DNA of 64,000 nt. Source: Psychrobacillus sp. OK028 (GTDB taxonomy: Bacteria > Bacillota > Bacilli > Bacillales_A > Planococcaceae). The notes beneath the pieces were generated by a model, which was not told the origin of the DNA, did not search any database, and was given only the letters and a program-made list of their open reading frames with translations. Made by a program: the position numbers and the translations under genes. Location: contig NZ_FNHY01000009.1 of assembly GCF_900103605.1 (NCBI RefSeq), positions 62,001 through 126,000 of the forward strand, given 5' to 3'. Positions 44,983 through 54,106 of the stretch are shown here, piece by piece. How positions within the stretch are numbered: the first letter of the stretch is position 1; the number at the start of each line of letters is the position of its first letter.

Positions 44983-45987
44983 TTAATTATTGTCGAGTAA
45001 TTCATTTGCTATTAGTTTATATGAGTTTCTTCGATCTTCAGCAGAATATGTAATAGTACTTAGCATGATTTCATCTGCTTTATAAGTCGCTTGCAACTCG
45101 ACTAATTTCTGTTTTACTTCTTGTGGATTACCGATAATGACGTTCTTTCTCATATTATTGAATGTATCTTTCTCTCGATTGTCCAACTTATATTGCTTCG
45201 CTTCTTGAATAGAAGGAACTCCCCGTAGACCTTCTCCTTTTGCTTTTTGAAGTTCCCATATGAGCGCACTTAACGATATTTCCTCCGCTTTTTCAGTTGT
45301 TTCTGCACAAATAATTGAAACAGTTACTATTACTTGTGCTGTTTGACCTTGTTTTCTAGGAGTGAAAGCATCCAGATATTCCTGAATAATGGACGGACCA
45401 TCATTATCACTCATAAATTGACCAAATACATAAGCAATCCCGTTTTCAGCAGCAAGTAAAGCACTTTTCTTACTAGTCCCAAGAAGCCAAGGAGCTGGTG
45501 ATACTTCTGGAATGGGAGAAGCAGAAATTTTAGAGTAATCGTGTTCAACAGGAAAATCATCGTCCAGAAAATGGAGTAAATCCTTCACTAAGCTCGGCAT
45601 TTTATAGACATTTTGTAAAAAGTTATCGGATAATGCATTGGTTACTTCAGCTGAACCACCTGAAGCACGTCCTATACCTATATCAATTCGATTAGGAAAT
45701 AAAGTAGCAAGTGTATTGTAGATTTCTGCAACTTTAAATGGTTTATAATGAGGCAATAAAACAGCACCCGAACCGATGCGAATTGTATTGGTATTCGCTC
45801 CAATATAACTTAAAATCACTTCTGGAGCTGAACTTGCTAATCCAGGTAAATAATGATGTTCCGTAACCCAATAACGAGTATACCCTAGCACCTCTCCGGC
45901 TTGCGCTAACTTCAGCGACTCATTTAAAGCATCTTTAGCTGTGTGATTTAAAGAAATTGGTGATTGATCCAGAATACTTAACTTCAT
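44983..45987 (-). CDS. LLM-class flavin-dependent oxidoreductase (luciferase-like)
   Basis: 334 residues of the bacterial luciferase-like family, MsnO8 subgroup: it opens LSILDQSPISLNHTAKDAL, then GYTRYWVTEHHYLPGLASSAPEVILSYIGA and IRIGSGAVLLPHYKPFKVAE, followed by RIDIGIGRASGG and PAPWLLGTSKKSALLAAENG. Such enzymes oxidise small molecules using reduced FMN from a separate reductase; the substrate is unknown. It follows the YkvR-like gene by 16 bases, so the two are probably co-transcribed. Confidence 0.9.
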   Translation of the reverse strand: MKLSILDQSPISLNHTAKDALNESLKLAQAGEVLGYTRYWVTEHHYLPGLASSAPEVILSYIGANTNTIRIGSGAVLLPHYKPFKVAEIYNTLATLFPNRIDIGIGRASGGSAEVTNALSDNFLQNVYKMPSLVKDLLHFLDDDFPVEHDYSKISASPIPEVSPAPWLLGTSKKSALLAAENGIAYVFGQFMSDNDGPSIIQEYLDAFTPRKQGQTAQVIVTVSIICAETTEKAEEISLSALIWELQKAKGEGLRGVPSIQEAKQYKLDNREKDTFNNMRKNVIIGNPQEVKQKLVELQATYKADEIMLSTITYSAEDRRNSYKLIANELLDNN

Positions 45988-46003
45988 CTCTGCAGCCCCT
46001 TTC

Positions 46004-46312
46004 CTATATTTCCGTTTCCATCAAACTCAATTTATATTCTCCGACTTGACCTCTCTCATATAAATTAGTAATGGAAGTAGAATATTTAGTGATAGTAGCT
46101 CTAAAAAATAGAAGAGAGTCTGGAACAGTAACTTCAAAAGTACCTTTATACAGTAAGGTAGCAATATCATGATATTCTTCACTTGTTACGTTAAATACAA
46201 TGGAAATTTGGTGTAAACCATTTACTTTTTGTTCTTCATAATGATTTAATTTAATTAGCGTATTATCAAGTATAATTTCTTTTACCGCATCGTCTTCTAG
46301 GCTTTTATTCAT
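46004..46312 (-). CDS. DUF3219 protein (YkvR-like)
   Basis: 102 residues, soluble, close to Bacillus subtilis YkvR in the run ISIVFNVTSEEYHDIATLLYKGTFEVTVP and in TKYSTSITNLYERGQVGEY. The family is small, restricted to Bacillales and has no known function. ATG 46312 follows CGGAGGTG by 6 bases; a GTG three codons upstream is part of that site. First gene of a likely two-gene operon with the luciferase-like oxidoreductase. Confidence 0.85.
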   Translation of the reverse strand: MNKSLEDDAVKEIILDNTLIKLNHYEEQKVNGLHQISIVFNVTSEEYHDIATLLYKGTFEVTVPDSLLFFRATITKYSTSITNLYERGQVGEYKLSLMETEI

Positions 46313-46537
46313 GCCAAACACCTCCGAATTTAAATTCTCGATTTAGTGTACCACCTTGAAGGTATTTTTATATGATAAAAGATTAAAACATTTGCACCTT
46401 TACCTCTTTTTTAATTCGAATACTCCTACTTTTTAATGTGATGCAAGTGTACAAACAAAAAGGTATTTTCAACTTAAAAAAACCACGATAAATTAGTTAT
46501 TTGTTTACAGGAAAAGTTTATCCCTAATTATTCCTTT

Positions 46538-47374
46538 TCAAAAGTTATTATGTTTTCTCATAGCTTGCGAGATAGTTGAATGAGTATCAACTCCCTCAAA
46601 ATCTAATCCTAATTGTACAGATGTCTGGGCAATACTTGGCCTTACACCTGATAAACTCGATGATACTCCTATAAGCTTAAGTGTTTCTATCATTTGAAAT
46701 AGTTGTTGAGCAACCATTGTATCAACAACTGGAACTCCTGATAGATCGATATATAAATGATCAATATTCTTAGCCACACACTGACTCAAAGATTGCTCTA
46801 ACATTATTTTAGCCCTTTTAGTATCTATCTCCCCTACAATTGGAAGAACAGCTGTTTTATTTACTAATTCAATTATTGGAACACTCAATTCACCAATCAA
46901 TTCTTGATGAGCAAGCAATCTAGCCTCTGCTTGGTCTATATATCTGGAGCTAAATCTTAGAACCACATCGTTAATGGTAGAAATAATATCGTTATAATAT
47001 GTAATTATCTGCTTTCCAGTAAGTTGATTTGGATACAGTTCAATAAATTCCTCTAGTAATTCTTTATATAGATATTGTTGCCGAAAAAATTCGCCAATAA
47101 TTACTGGAAGTGGAGTTTGTTGATGCGCTGAGTCATCAATAACCAATTGGATAAAATTATCGAAACTTTTTAAATACTCCTCATCTGAATCGTTAAAAAG
47201 ATTTACAAATTTTTGATGGAACAGATGATTTTGTTCTTTAAGTATTTTTATTTCTTTAGGATTATTAGTGCTATAAACTCCTTGTAGATTTTTATTAAGA
47301 TTCTCATACCATCTTTCTGTTAGTAGCCATGTCCGTTCTAAAAGAAAATTAAAAAACAATTTTTTATTGTCCAA
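46538..47374 (-). CDS. RsbR paralogue (stressosome component)
   Basis: 278 residues: an N-terminal non-haem globin-like sensor domain to about residue 145, a linker, and a C-terminal STAS domain. The two threonines phosphorylated by RsbT in RsbRA are kept in context: Thr185 in VGEIDTKRA and Thr219 in VPVVDTMVAQ. RsbR-type proteins build the stressosome that controls sigma-B. No rsbS, rsbT or sigB gene is near, so it is an isolated paralogue, as for YkoB or YojH in Bacillus. A second, shorter STAS protein is at 4621-5085. Confidence 0.9.
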   Translation of the reverse strand: MDNKKLFFNFLLERTWLLTERWYENLNKNLQGVYSTNNPKEIKILKEQNHLFHQKFVNLFNDSDEEYLKSFDNFIQLVIDDSAHQQTPLPVIIGEFFRQQYLYKELLEEFIELYPNQLTGKQIITYYNDIISTINDVVLRFSSRYIDQAEARLLAHQELIGELSVPIIELVNKTAVLPIVGEIDTKRAKIMLEQSLSQCVAKNIDHLYIDLSGVPVVDTMVAQQLFQMIETLKLIGVSSSLSGVRPSIAQTSVQLGLDFEGVDTHSTISQAMRKHNNF

Positions 47375-47572
47375 TAATTAGTCCTACTTTCATCAAATAT
47401 TTAATCTAAATCAAGTATAACAAAATATTTTAATTTCATGAAATAGAGAAGATATTAAAAGAATCCCGGGTTGATGTTCTACCTTGCATACATTCATCAA
47501 CCTTCAAACAACTAAATATAATCGCTCTATCACTTAAATTATTTTCCAAACTTTACTTTTCTACTTATAAAA

Positions 47573-47606
47573 GAGAGAGCTTAATCTATTAAGATCAAGC
47601 TCTCTT
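47573..47606 (-). terminator. terminator of the sugar-binding lipoprotein gene
   Basis: Stem AGAGAGCTT / AAGCTCTCT about 12 bases after the stop codon; loop about 14 bases; moderate T content after it. Confidence 0.7.
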
Positions 47607-47617
47607 CCCTATTAGTA

Positions 47618-48859
47618 TTATTTAAGTTTTCCTTTGATAGACTCCGCTGCTGCATCAGCAGCCTCTTTTGGAGTTTTTTTACCTTCTAGCATAGTTTGAA
47701 GTTCTGCTTGTATTAAAGGCATAATGTTTCGTCCTTCCGGATGTATTACTCCAGATTGTGTAAACTCCGTGTACGATGCTAGTTGGGCTAAATATTTTTG
47801 ATCATCATAGATGTCTTTTGCAGATTCTCTCGTAGGGATAAACTGTGTTTCTCTATTAAATATTCTCTGATTTTCAGCACTAGTAATAACTTTAATGAAT
47901 TCAGCGGCTGCATCTTGGTTATCCGAATTAATTGGGACTACAAACATTCCAGTAGTTCCATAGGTAGCTTGTTTTTTATTTTTTAAAGGGGGAGCAATAA
48001 CAAACTCGAATGTATCTTTTCCTAACATTCTACTCACTGATAGACCTGCTCCTTGTATAGATAGTAATTTACCACTATCCCATAAAGTATCATGTTCTAG
48101 AGCAGTAATAGAATCCTTTGGAATCCATCCGTTTTTATACATTTTGTTGATAAATTCAAATGCCTCAACTCCGGCTTCATTATTAATCATTACCTCATTG
48201 TCTTCCGTAAGAATTTCTCCACCTGCTTGCCATAGGTAAGGATATAGGGTCCCGTTCATAGATCCCCCTCCTAGGAAACTTGAGGCATAGTAACCTTTTT
48301 CTTTGGCTTTTGCAGCCCACTCTTCAAATTCTTCCCATGTAGTAGGAAGTTTTGTTGGATCTTCTCCTATTGCTTTAATGACATCCACATTATATATAAA
48401 AGTTTCAACCGATTGTAGGATTGGTACTCCATACATTTTATCCTTCCATTTAGTCGGTACCAACGAGCTATCCACAAAATCATCCATATCATTATCTTCC
48501 ATATATGGGCTGAGATCTAATAGCATTCCTGCTTCTGCATATTGCGGCATTTGATCTGGAATTGCATAAAACACATCTGGTCCATTATTGGCTGCTAAGG
48601 CAGTAAGGATTTTTTGGTCACGGTTTGCCCAAGGTATTTGTTGAAAGTTAACTTTTACACCTGTAGCTTCCTCATAGGAACCAATTAATTCCTTCCACAT
48701 TTCTCCTTCTTTTTCTTGGTTATCTGTATAAGGGTGAGCCCATACCGTAATTTCTCCTTTGTCTTCAGATTTAGCGTTAGAAGTCCCAGCTTCTTCACTA
48801 CAACCTACAAGTAATACAGCGCTTATTAACAAGAATAGAAAAATTTTTAGTTTTTTCAT
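47618..48859 (-). CDS. extracellular sugar-binding lipoprotein of an ABC transporter
   Basis: 413-residue cluster-1 substrate-binding protein (MalE/UgpB type). Signal peptide with lipobox LLVGC, the lipid-modified cysteine being Cys20. The mature protein has ITVWAHPYTDNQEKEGEMWKELIGSYEEATGVKV, GPDVFYAIPDQMPQYAEAGMLLDLSPYM and PTTWEEFEEWA, all typical of the fold. It binds a sugar or polyol outside the cell. No permease or ATPase gene is adjacent on either side, so it is an orphan that must share a remote transporter or a multi-use ATPase. Confidence 0.9.
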   Translation of the reverse strand: MKKLKIFLFLLISAVLLVGCSEEAGTSNAKSEDKGEITVWAHPYTDNQEKEGEMWKELIGSYEEATGVKVNFQQIPWANRDQKILTALAANNGPDVFYAIPDQMPQYAEAGMLLDLSPYMEDNDMDDFVDSSLVPTKWKDKMYGVPILQSVETFIYNVDVIKAIGEDPTKLPTTWEEFEEWAAKAKEKGYYASSFLGGGSMNGTLYPYLWQAGGEILTEDNEVMINNEAGVEAFEFINKMYKNGWIPKDSITALEHDTLWDSGKLLSIQGAGLSVSRMLGKDTFEFVIAPPLKNKKQATYGTTGMFVVPINSDNQDAAAEFIKVITSAENQRIFNRETQFIPTRESAKDIYDDQKYLAQLASYTEFTQSGVIHPEGRNIMPLIQAELQTMLEGKKTPKEAADAAAESIKGKLK

Positions 48860-49033
48860 TTAATTGACCCCTTCTCATTTTCAGTAATTGTATCTATCCC
48901 ATTTACCTACACATACTATTCCAAACCTTCCTCCTTCAAATCATATGGATACTTGAGGCTCCCACACATAGATAGCGGTCTACTACAAGAGTTGAAACCC
49001 TTTCATTTAAAATAATACTTTTATTAATTGACA

Positions 49034-49073
49034 GAATAATAAATTAATTTATTATTCAATCGTATATGATTGA
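49034..49073. promoter_or_regulatory. two adjacent AT-rich palindromes in a 500-base gap
   Basis: A 24-base perfect palindrome (49034-49057; arm GAATAATAAATT) is followed at once by TCAATC-GTATAT-GATTGA (49056-49073). They lie between the diverging sugar-binding lipoprotein gene and the prolyl-hydroxylase gene, so they may be operators for either. The rest of 48860-49356 is AT-rich and shows no gene. Confidence 0.4.
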
Positions 49074-49356
49074 AGAGAAAGAGACAATGACTTTAAACAG
49101 TCTTAAAATTCAATTGTATTATCGAATAAGTCATTACTATTTTGGTCATTTTTGAGAAAACATCTTGTGTAATATTTCACAATCTTGCGATACATAAAAA
49201 TAGTATGATAAAATAAATAAAAAAATAATTCCAAAAAGTGGATAAAAATTTCATTTAATTCAAGTATTTGAATTAAAAGAAAGACTTTTAAACACATATA
49301 ATGTTATGCATAAATGTACTGTTTTTAAAATTTAATAGATGAAGAGGTGTTTTAGG

Positions 49357-49995
49357 TTGATAACTGAAAATAAAGAGCAAACTATATTTGATCACGTTGG
49401 AAACAAAATAATAACAGATCGAGAGATTGACATAGTCGCTAGATTAGAGGAACCACTTATCGTGATATTAGGAAATGTTTTAAGCAACGAAGAGTGCGAT
49501 GAACTAATCAGATTGTCAAAGGACAAAATGAAACGTTCAAAAATTGGAACGACACGTGAGGTAAATGAACAAAGAACTAGTAGCAGTACGTTTTTGGAAG
49601 AAAGTGAAATCGACATTGTTACGAGAGTAGAAAAAAGAGTCTCAACTATTATGAACATACCAATTGAACACGGAGAAGGCCTTCAAATCCTACAGTATAC
49701 TCCTGGTCAGGAGTATAGAGCTCATAATGACTTTTTTTCATCAACTAGCAGAGCAGCAAATAATAATAGAATTAGTACTCTCGTAATGTACTTAAATGAT
49801 GTAGAACAAGGCGGAGAAACGTATTTCCCAAAACTGAATTTTTCTGTATCCCCCAAAAAAGGAATGGCCGTTTATTTCGAGTACTTCTATAACGATCAAA
49901 ACTTAAATGATTTAACTTTACATGGTGGAGCGCCAGTTATAAAAGGTGAAAAGTGGGTGGCAACGCAGTGGATGAGAAAGCAGAAAGTAAGATGA
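49357..49995 (+). CDS. prolyl 4-hydroxylase-like 2-oxoglutarate/Fe(II) oxygenase
   Basis: 212 residues, close to the Bacillus anthracis-type prolyl 4-hydroxylase in size and plan. The iron triad is His123 and Asp125 (YRAHNDFF) plus His189 (TLHGG); 2-oxoglutarate is bound by the lysine in IKGEKWVATQW. EQGGETYFPKL and SPKKGMAVYF are family motifs. Substrates of bacterial members include proline-rich or collagen-like proteins and elongation factor Tu; the target here is unknown. TTG 49357 follows GAAGAGGTG by 7 bases; an ATG six codons earlier overlaps it. A terminator follows. A damaged second copy lies at 53375. Confidence 0.88.
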   Translation: MITENKEQTIFDHVGNKIITDREIDIVARLEEPLIVILGNVLSNEECDELIRLSKDKMKRSKIGTTREVNEQRTSSSTFLEESEIDIVTRVEKRVSTIMNIPIEHGEGLQILQYTPGQEYRAHNDFFSSTSRAANNNRISTLVMYLNDVEQGGETYFPKLNFSVSPKKGMAVYFEYFYNDQNLNDLTLHGGAPVIKGEKWVATQWMRKQKVR

Positions 49996-50041
49996 CATGC
50001 TGGGCTGGCAAATCCGCCAAATTAATAGATTAATTGCATGA

Positions 50042-50080
50042 AAAAACCTTCTAATTCATTATTTGAATTAGAAGGTTTTT
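50042..50080 (+). terminator. terminator of the prolyl-hydroxylase gene
   Basis: Perfect 17-bp stem AAAAACCTTCTAATTCA and its complement around a 5-base loop, ending in T5. Confidence 0.9.
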
Positions 50081-50228
50081 AATATTTCGCTTGAAAACAT
50101 AAAATTTATTACATTTATGTTTATATTAACGTGAATGTTCTAACACAGGGACATGATCTTTTGCTGGAAAGGGATTGCATTATAGCTTCGACCAGTGCTC
50201 TCGAAAGATTTTGTACAAAGATGCACTC

Positions 50229-50858
50229 CTAGGATTCACTTTGTACGGTTGATAGGGAAATCAAAACAGGTCCTGCGAAATCGGATGCCTCTTCTCCTTT
50301 TGGATTATGGAGGCGGAACAAGAAAGCATCGCCCGCTTCGGATTTCCACACAATATAATCGCTAATGCCTTCTTCTCCTGAAACTTGAAGGTAGAGGTCA
50401 GCGAAAACAAGAGGGTGTTCAACCAACTCACCACTGTAATTTTGCATTACACCAAATTGACTCAACTCTTCCTCACCAATGATTTCAAGTTGTTCCAAAT
50501 CATAGTCGGAAGGCAGTACTTCAATATCAACGTAATACCCCAGGTTGTTGCTCATTGATAGGCGACCCTTAGCTGCATCAAATGTAAAATTTTCAAAGAC
50601 ATACAACGAGTATCCTTTCCCATGTTGTAGAGCAGCCTCTAGAGAATGATTCCCCTCAGATGTAAGCAGCTCGAAATTTTCGACAGCCGGTCGAGTTTCT
50701 ATAGCGTCCGCAACTGTTGAGTCAGGCGAAGTCGCTTCAGCTTCTAAGGCCTCCTCTTTCGTATGATCGTCAGATTTTGTTACTCCTGTACAAGCAGTTA
50801 GCATTAAAACCATCATTAGCACCGGGATCCTTTTCCAGAACAAATATCCACTTTTCAA
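50229..50858 (-). CDS. lipoprotein of unknown function
   Basis: 209 residues with a lipoprotein signal: basic start, hydrophobic RIPVLMMVLMLTAC with Cys23 as the lipidated residue, then a disordered acidic linker rich in Glu, Thr and Ser (to about residue 60) and a folded C-terminal domain of some 145 residues. I do not recognise the domain. TTG 50858 follows GGAAGGAG by 8 bases. Its GC content looks higher than its neighbours', and the gene is flanked by intact and broken copies of the prolyl-hydroxylase gene, which hints at acquisition, but this is only an impression. Confidence 0.7.
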   Translation of the reverse strand: MKSGYLFWKRIPVLMMVLMLTACTGVTKSDDHTKEEALEAEATSPDSTVADAIETRPAVENFELLTSEGNHSLEAALQHGKGYSLYVFENFTFDAAKGRLSMSNNLGYYVDIEVLPSDYDLEQLEIIGEEELSQFGVMQNYSGELVEHPLVFADLYLQVSGEEGISDYIVWKSEAGDAFLFRLHNPKGEEASDFAGPVLISLSTVQSES

Positions 50859-51001
50859 GTTATACGCTCCTTCCAACCGATATCCTCTTTATTCCCATGT
50901 AATTCCTTCTGATATATTAGACGGAAAAGATTTACATAAGTTACATGTTGTTCTTGAACTTTAGACAAGTGGTTTTATCGTCAAACCCAAGTTGACCAAA
51001 T

Positions 51002-51032
51002 AAAAAAAGAAGAGCAGTATAGGCTACCCTTC
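51002..51032 (-). terminator. possible terminator of the HelD gene
   Basis: Minus strand AGAAGGGTAGC / GCTCTTCT (imperfect), followed by T7, about 90 bases past the helD stop. The remainder of 50859-51119 shows no gene. Confidence 0.5.
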
Positions 51033-51119
51033 TCATTTACGCACACTCTATCGGACTGATATTATTCAGATCGCCATACCAACCGCACAATCTACTGAGT
51101 AATCCTCTTCAAACATCTA

Positions 51120-53216
51120 TTATTTATTTTCATAAAATTCTTCTGGAATTCCTTGAACTAATGGTGAGGCTTCACCAGAATAGAAAAGACGTAAATCGTG
51201 GAGAGACCTTGTGCAGCCTACATATAATAATTTGGCATCATTCTTTGAATCTTTATAGTGACTTGCGTCCACATCGATCAGTAACACTGCATCAAATTCC
51301 AACCCTTTAGCTAAATACACTGGTACGACTGATATACCCCCTGCATATTTACTTTGATTTGCTTCAATGACGTTCGCATTAATCCCTGCAATTAGTAACT
51401 TTTCATGTATCGAACGGCATTCAGCGTCTGTTCTACCTATAATCGCAATCGTTTTGTGATTTGCTTCTCGTAAATCTTGTAAAACCTTTACGATTTCGGT
51501 AATTTGATCATCCGTAGCAATCACTTTCACTTTTTCACCACTACGAAAAACTGGTGTTGCAAGACCTACAGGAACTTCAGCATGCTTAATGACCTCATTT
51601 GCAAATTCGATAATTTCTTTTGTAGAACGATAGCTTCTCGTCAGTTCATAATAACCCGTTTCTTGAAACAATTCTTTAAAGTCATTCCAGTCCTCAATCC
51701 CCTGATAATTATAAATTGCCTGAGATAAATCGCCCAAAATGGTAAAAGAATTTCCCAGTGTAATTTCTTTTAAAAGATAAATTTGAAATGGTGAAAAGTC
51801 TTGCGCTTCATCGATGACAACATGGTGAAATTTTTGTTTACCTTCTATTCCTGTTAATTGATGATGAATATATAGGAGTGGCGCTAAATCTTCTATATTT
51901 ACTTCTTTCTTTTGACAATTCTTTTCTGTCTCTCGTACAAGCGCTTCTGGCAAAAGTTCTACTATTTCTTGACGTTTCATCATGGATGTATAAAATGATA
52001 AAGCGGTTATTTTCGGCCAAAACTTCATATATGCATTTAATCTTATATTAGCCTCTTTTTTCAATAGCTTTTTCTCATTGGTGCCTTCGAACTTTTTAAG
52101 TTCTATCTCTATCCAACGCTTGATTCGTGCAACTAGTCGTTCTCTGCGCTTTGTTAATGGATAATGCTTATATTCAACCAATAACCACTTCTTAATTTCA
52201 TCTACTGTTATCACAGCTTCATCCCATAGTTCTAAATCAGTGGTTGGTACTAGATTTTCTTCAAATTGAATAAGACTTCTTTCAATAATTGACTTAAACT
52301 TGATGGATCCCTTCAATTTACCCTGCATCACTTTATTATTGTCACGATTAATGGAAAAAGCTTCCTTCAACTTTTCTTCTGGTTGTTTTAATTTTACCGC
52401 ATTATCTAAGAGACGTAACGCCCACTCTGGGAAAGTCGTTTGTTTAATATTACCTACTCCCAGCTCAGGAAGTACACCAGAAATATAATCTAAAAACAAA
52501 CTGTTTGGTGCGAAAATGATCATTCTATCTGCTTGTAGCGTTTCACGGTATTCATATATTAAAAAGGCAAGGCGATGTAAAGCGACAGTTGTTTTCCCAC
52601 TCCCTGCAACCCCTTGGATCAATAATGGCATATTTTTCACGGCTCGGATAATTTCATTTTGCTCCGATTGTATCGTTGAAACTATATCTTTTAATTTATT
52701 ATCTTTATTTTCACCTAGTCGGTATAAGAGAAAATCGTCTGTCAGTGATACATCTTCACTACCTTTTACATACGTATCCACAACACGCTCCAGCTCTCTT
52801 TTACGAATGGCTATGTTTCTTTTTAAATAGACTTCTCCCTCTATCAATCCATCGGGTGATTGATAAAATGCCAGTTCTTCTCCACCATTAAAGGAATAAA
52901 ACATACTCGCAACTGGTGCACGCCAATCAATAACTATCGGTTTCCCCGCTCCCTCGTCAGAAACACCGACTTTCCCAATATATAATGGATTTGGCTCTAG
53001 TTGACCATCTTCCTTAAAATCTAACCGACCAAAGTATGGCTCTTGTACACCAATTCGTAAGTTTTGCCGATTTAACTCCCTCATACTTTCAAGAATTTGC
53101 TCACTATAGTTATCTCCATGATAAACCGGAATACTCTCCAGCTCGTGTATCCGCTCATCCAGTGTAGATAAAACTTCTTGCAATCTCTTTAACTCCGCTT
53201 CATAAATAGTGCTCAT
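51120..53216 (-). CDS. helD: RNA polymerase recycling helicase HelD (UvrD/Rep superfamily 1)
   Basis: 698 residues. Walker A is GVAGSGKTTVALHRLAFL, Walker B is VVIDEAQDFSPFQIYLL, and motifs III (TILGDLSQAIY) and VI (YVGCTRSLHDLRL) are present, as in superfamily 1A helicases. The N-terminal coiled coil (LKRLQEVLSTLDERIHELE) enters the RNA polymerase secondary channel in HelD proteins, which free stalled polymerase from DNA with ATP. The start ATG 53216 follows TTAGGGGG; the 32 extra codons upstream have no ribosome site. Monocistronic. Confidence 0.92.
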   Translation of the reverse strand: MSTIYEAELKRLQEVLSTLDERIHELESIPVYHGDNYSEQILESMRELNRQNLRIGVQEPYFGRLDFKEDGQLEPNPLYIGKVGVSDEGAGKPIVIDWRAPVASMFYSFNGGEELAFYQSPDGLIEGEVYLKRNIAIRKRELERVVDTYVKGSEDVSLTDDFLLYRLGENKDNKLKDIVSTIQSEQNEIIRAVKNMPLLIQGVAGSGKTTVALHRLAFLIYEYRETLQADRMIIFAPNSLFLDYISGVLPELGVGNIKQTTFPEWALRLLDNAVKLKQPEEKLKEAFSINRDNNKVMQGKLKGSIKFKSIIERSLIQFEENLVPTTDLELWDEAVITVDEIKKWLLVEYKHYPLTKRRERLVARIKRWIEIELKKFEGTNEKKLLKKEANIRLNAYMKFWPKITALSFYTSMMKRQEIVELLPEALVRETEKNCQKKEVNIEDLAPLLYIHHQLTGIEGKQKFHHVVIDEAQDFSPFQIYLLKEITLGNSFTILGDLSQAIYNYQGIEDWNDFKELFQETGYYELTRSYRSTKEIIEFANEVIKHAEVPVGLATPVFRSGEKVKVIATDDQITEIVKVLQDLREANHKTIAIIGRTDAECRSIHEKLLIAGINANVIEANQSKYAGGISVVPVYLAKGLEFDAVLLIDVDASHYKDSKNDAKLLYVGCTRSLHDLRLFYSGEASPLVQGIPEEFYENK

Positions 53217-53374
53217 TATGATACTACCCCCTAACCTTTCTAAAATTTCAGTCGAGTTACAATTGTATAAAAAATGTATATAAAAAGTCAATTGTTTCCT
53301 TGTTAGAAACAAACGTGGAAATCATAATATTCACGAGGGTTTGAATTAATATGAATGTTTCTGAGACAGGGTAG

Positions 53375-53725
53375 GTGTTTCAAAATATTACTGATAGAGA
53401 AATTGGCATACTCACTAGATTAGAGGAGCCACTGATAGTGGTTTTAGGAAATGTTTTAAGAAACGAAGAGTGTGATGAGCTAATCAGATTGTCTAAGGAC
53501 AAGATAAAACGTTCAAAAATTGGAACGACACGCGAAGTAAATGAACTGAGAAGAAGTAGTAGTATGTTTTGGGAAGAAAGTGAAAACGAAGTAGCTGTTA
53601 TAGTCGAAAAAAGAGTTAAGCAACGTTTCAAGTGGAAGTGCTTTTCTATTCAACTACACTTGAAAAACGAGGTGCATCAATTGGCCAATATAATAGTAGC
53701 TTCACACAAGTGGAATGACTATTGA
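53375..53725 (+). pseudogene. truncated second copy of the prolyl 4-hydroxylase gene
   Basis: The first 75 or so codons (53385-53620) match 49415-49650 closely at DNA level, for example TCAAAAATTGGAACGACACG in both. The shared protein part includes DREI, RLEEPLIV.LGNVL.NEECDELIRLSKDK and KRSKIGTTREVNE. After VEKRV the similarity stops and all three iron ligands and the 2-oxoglutarate site are missing. The frame starts with a GTG that lacks a clear ribosome site. It is a non-functional remnant of a gene duplication. Confidence 0.8.
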
Positions 53726-53765
53726 GGCGTTAGTAACGCATATGAGCTGTCAACGCATAGATGGG

Positions 53766-53849
53766 TTATTTTTTATGGTTAAATGAAAGAATTGATACAA
53801 TTAATGCTGCGAAAGTCACTGCAAACATCAATGCTTCAAATACTGTCAC
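53766..53849 (-). CDS. holin-like toxin, 27 residues
   Basis: Tiny membrane peptide starting (V/M)TVFEALMFAV and ending ILSFNHKK: a single hydrophobic helix with a charged tail, closely matching the putative holin-like toxin family of Bacillales that begins MTVFEALMLM. Such peptides are type I toxins that harm the membrane; their translation is held down by RNA structure or antisense RNA. The GTG start at 53849 is preceded by GGGTGG. The last codons of the overlapping leader frame lie inside this gene. Confidence 0.75.
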   Translation of the reverse strand: MTVFEALMFAVTFAALIVSILSFNHKK

Positions 53850-53883
53850 CGGTACCACCCATTTTCATAAGGGAGTGAGCCAT
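53836..53883 (-). CDS. 15-residue leader frame overlapping the holin-like toxin gene
   Basis: ATG at 53883 after AAGGGTGG (4 or fewer bases away), reading MAHSLMKMGGTGDSI and stopping at 53836-53838, 14 bases inside the toxin gene in another frame. It could couple or restrain toxin translation. Coding status is uncertain; the whole stretch also folds, AAGGG pairing with CCCTT. Confidence 0.35.
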   Translation of the reverse strand: MAHSLMKMGGTGDSI

Positions 53884-54066
53884 CCACCCTTGAGCTACCT
53901 GTCTATCATTTTTAAGTTATATTGAACCTTTGTTCTTTCAAAATAATATTTACGAGGCTACAACAATTCAAGTCGAAGTAAATAGCAACGATCTTGGAAA
54001 AGAGATAAGATTCACATCTAAGACTCAATTTAGCTTTACGGTACATCACCTAAACTAGGGCTCACC

Positions 54067-54106
54067 AAAAAAGGCATCTAAAATAGGATCTTTAGATGCC
54101 CTTTTA
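54067..54106 (-). terminator. terminator of sigL
   Basis: Stem GGCATCTAAA / TTTAGATGCC with 8-base loop, A-run and T-run; overlaps the sigL stop codon by a few bases on its T side. The 53726-54066 stretch otherwise contains only the toxin locus. Confidence 0.8.

Noticed and set aside
50877-51119. Transposase remnant in the gap before helD
   Set aside because: No terminal repeats, no coding similarity; only a weak terminator-like stem is visible.
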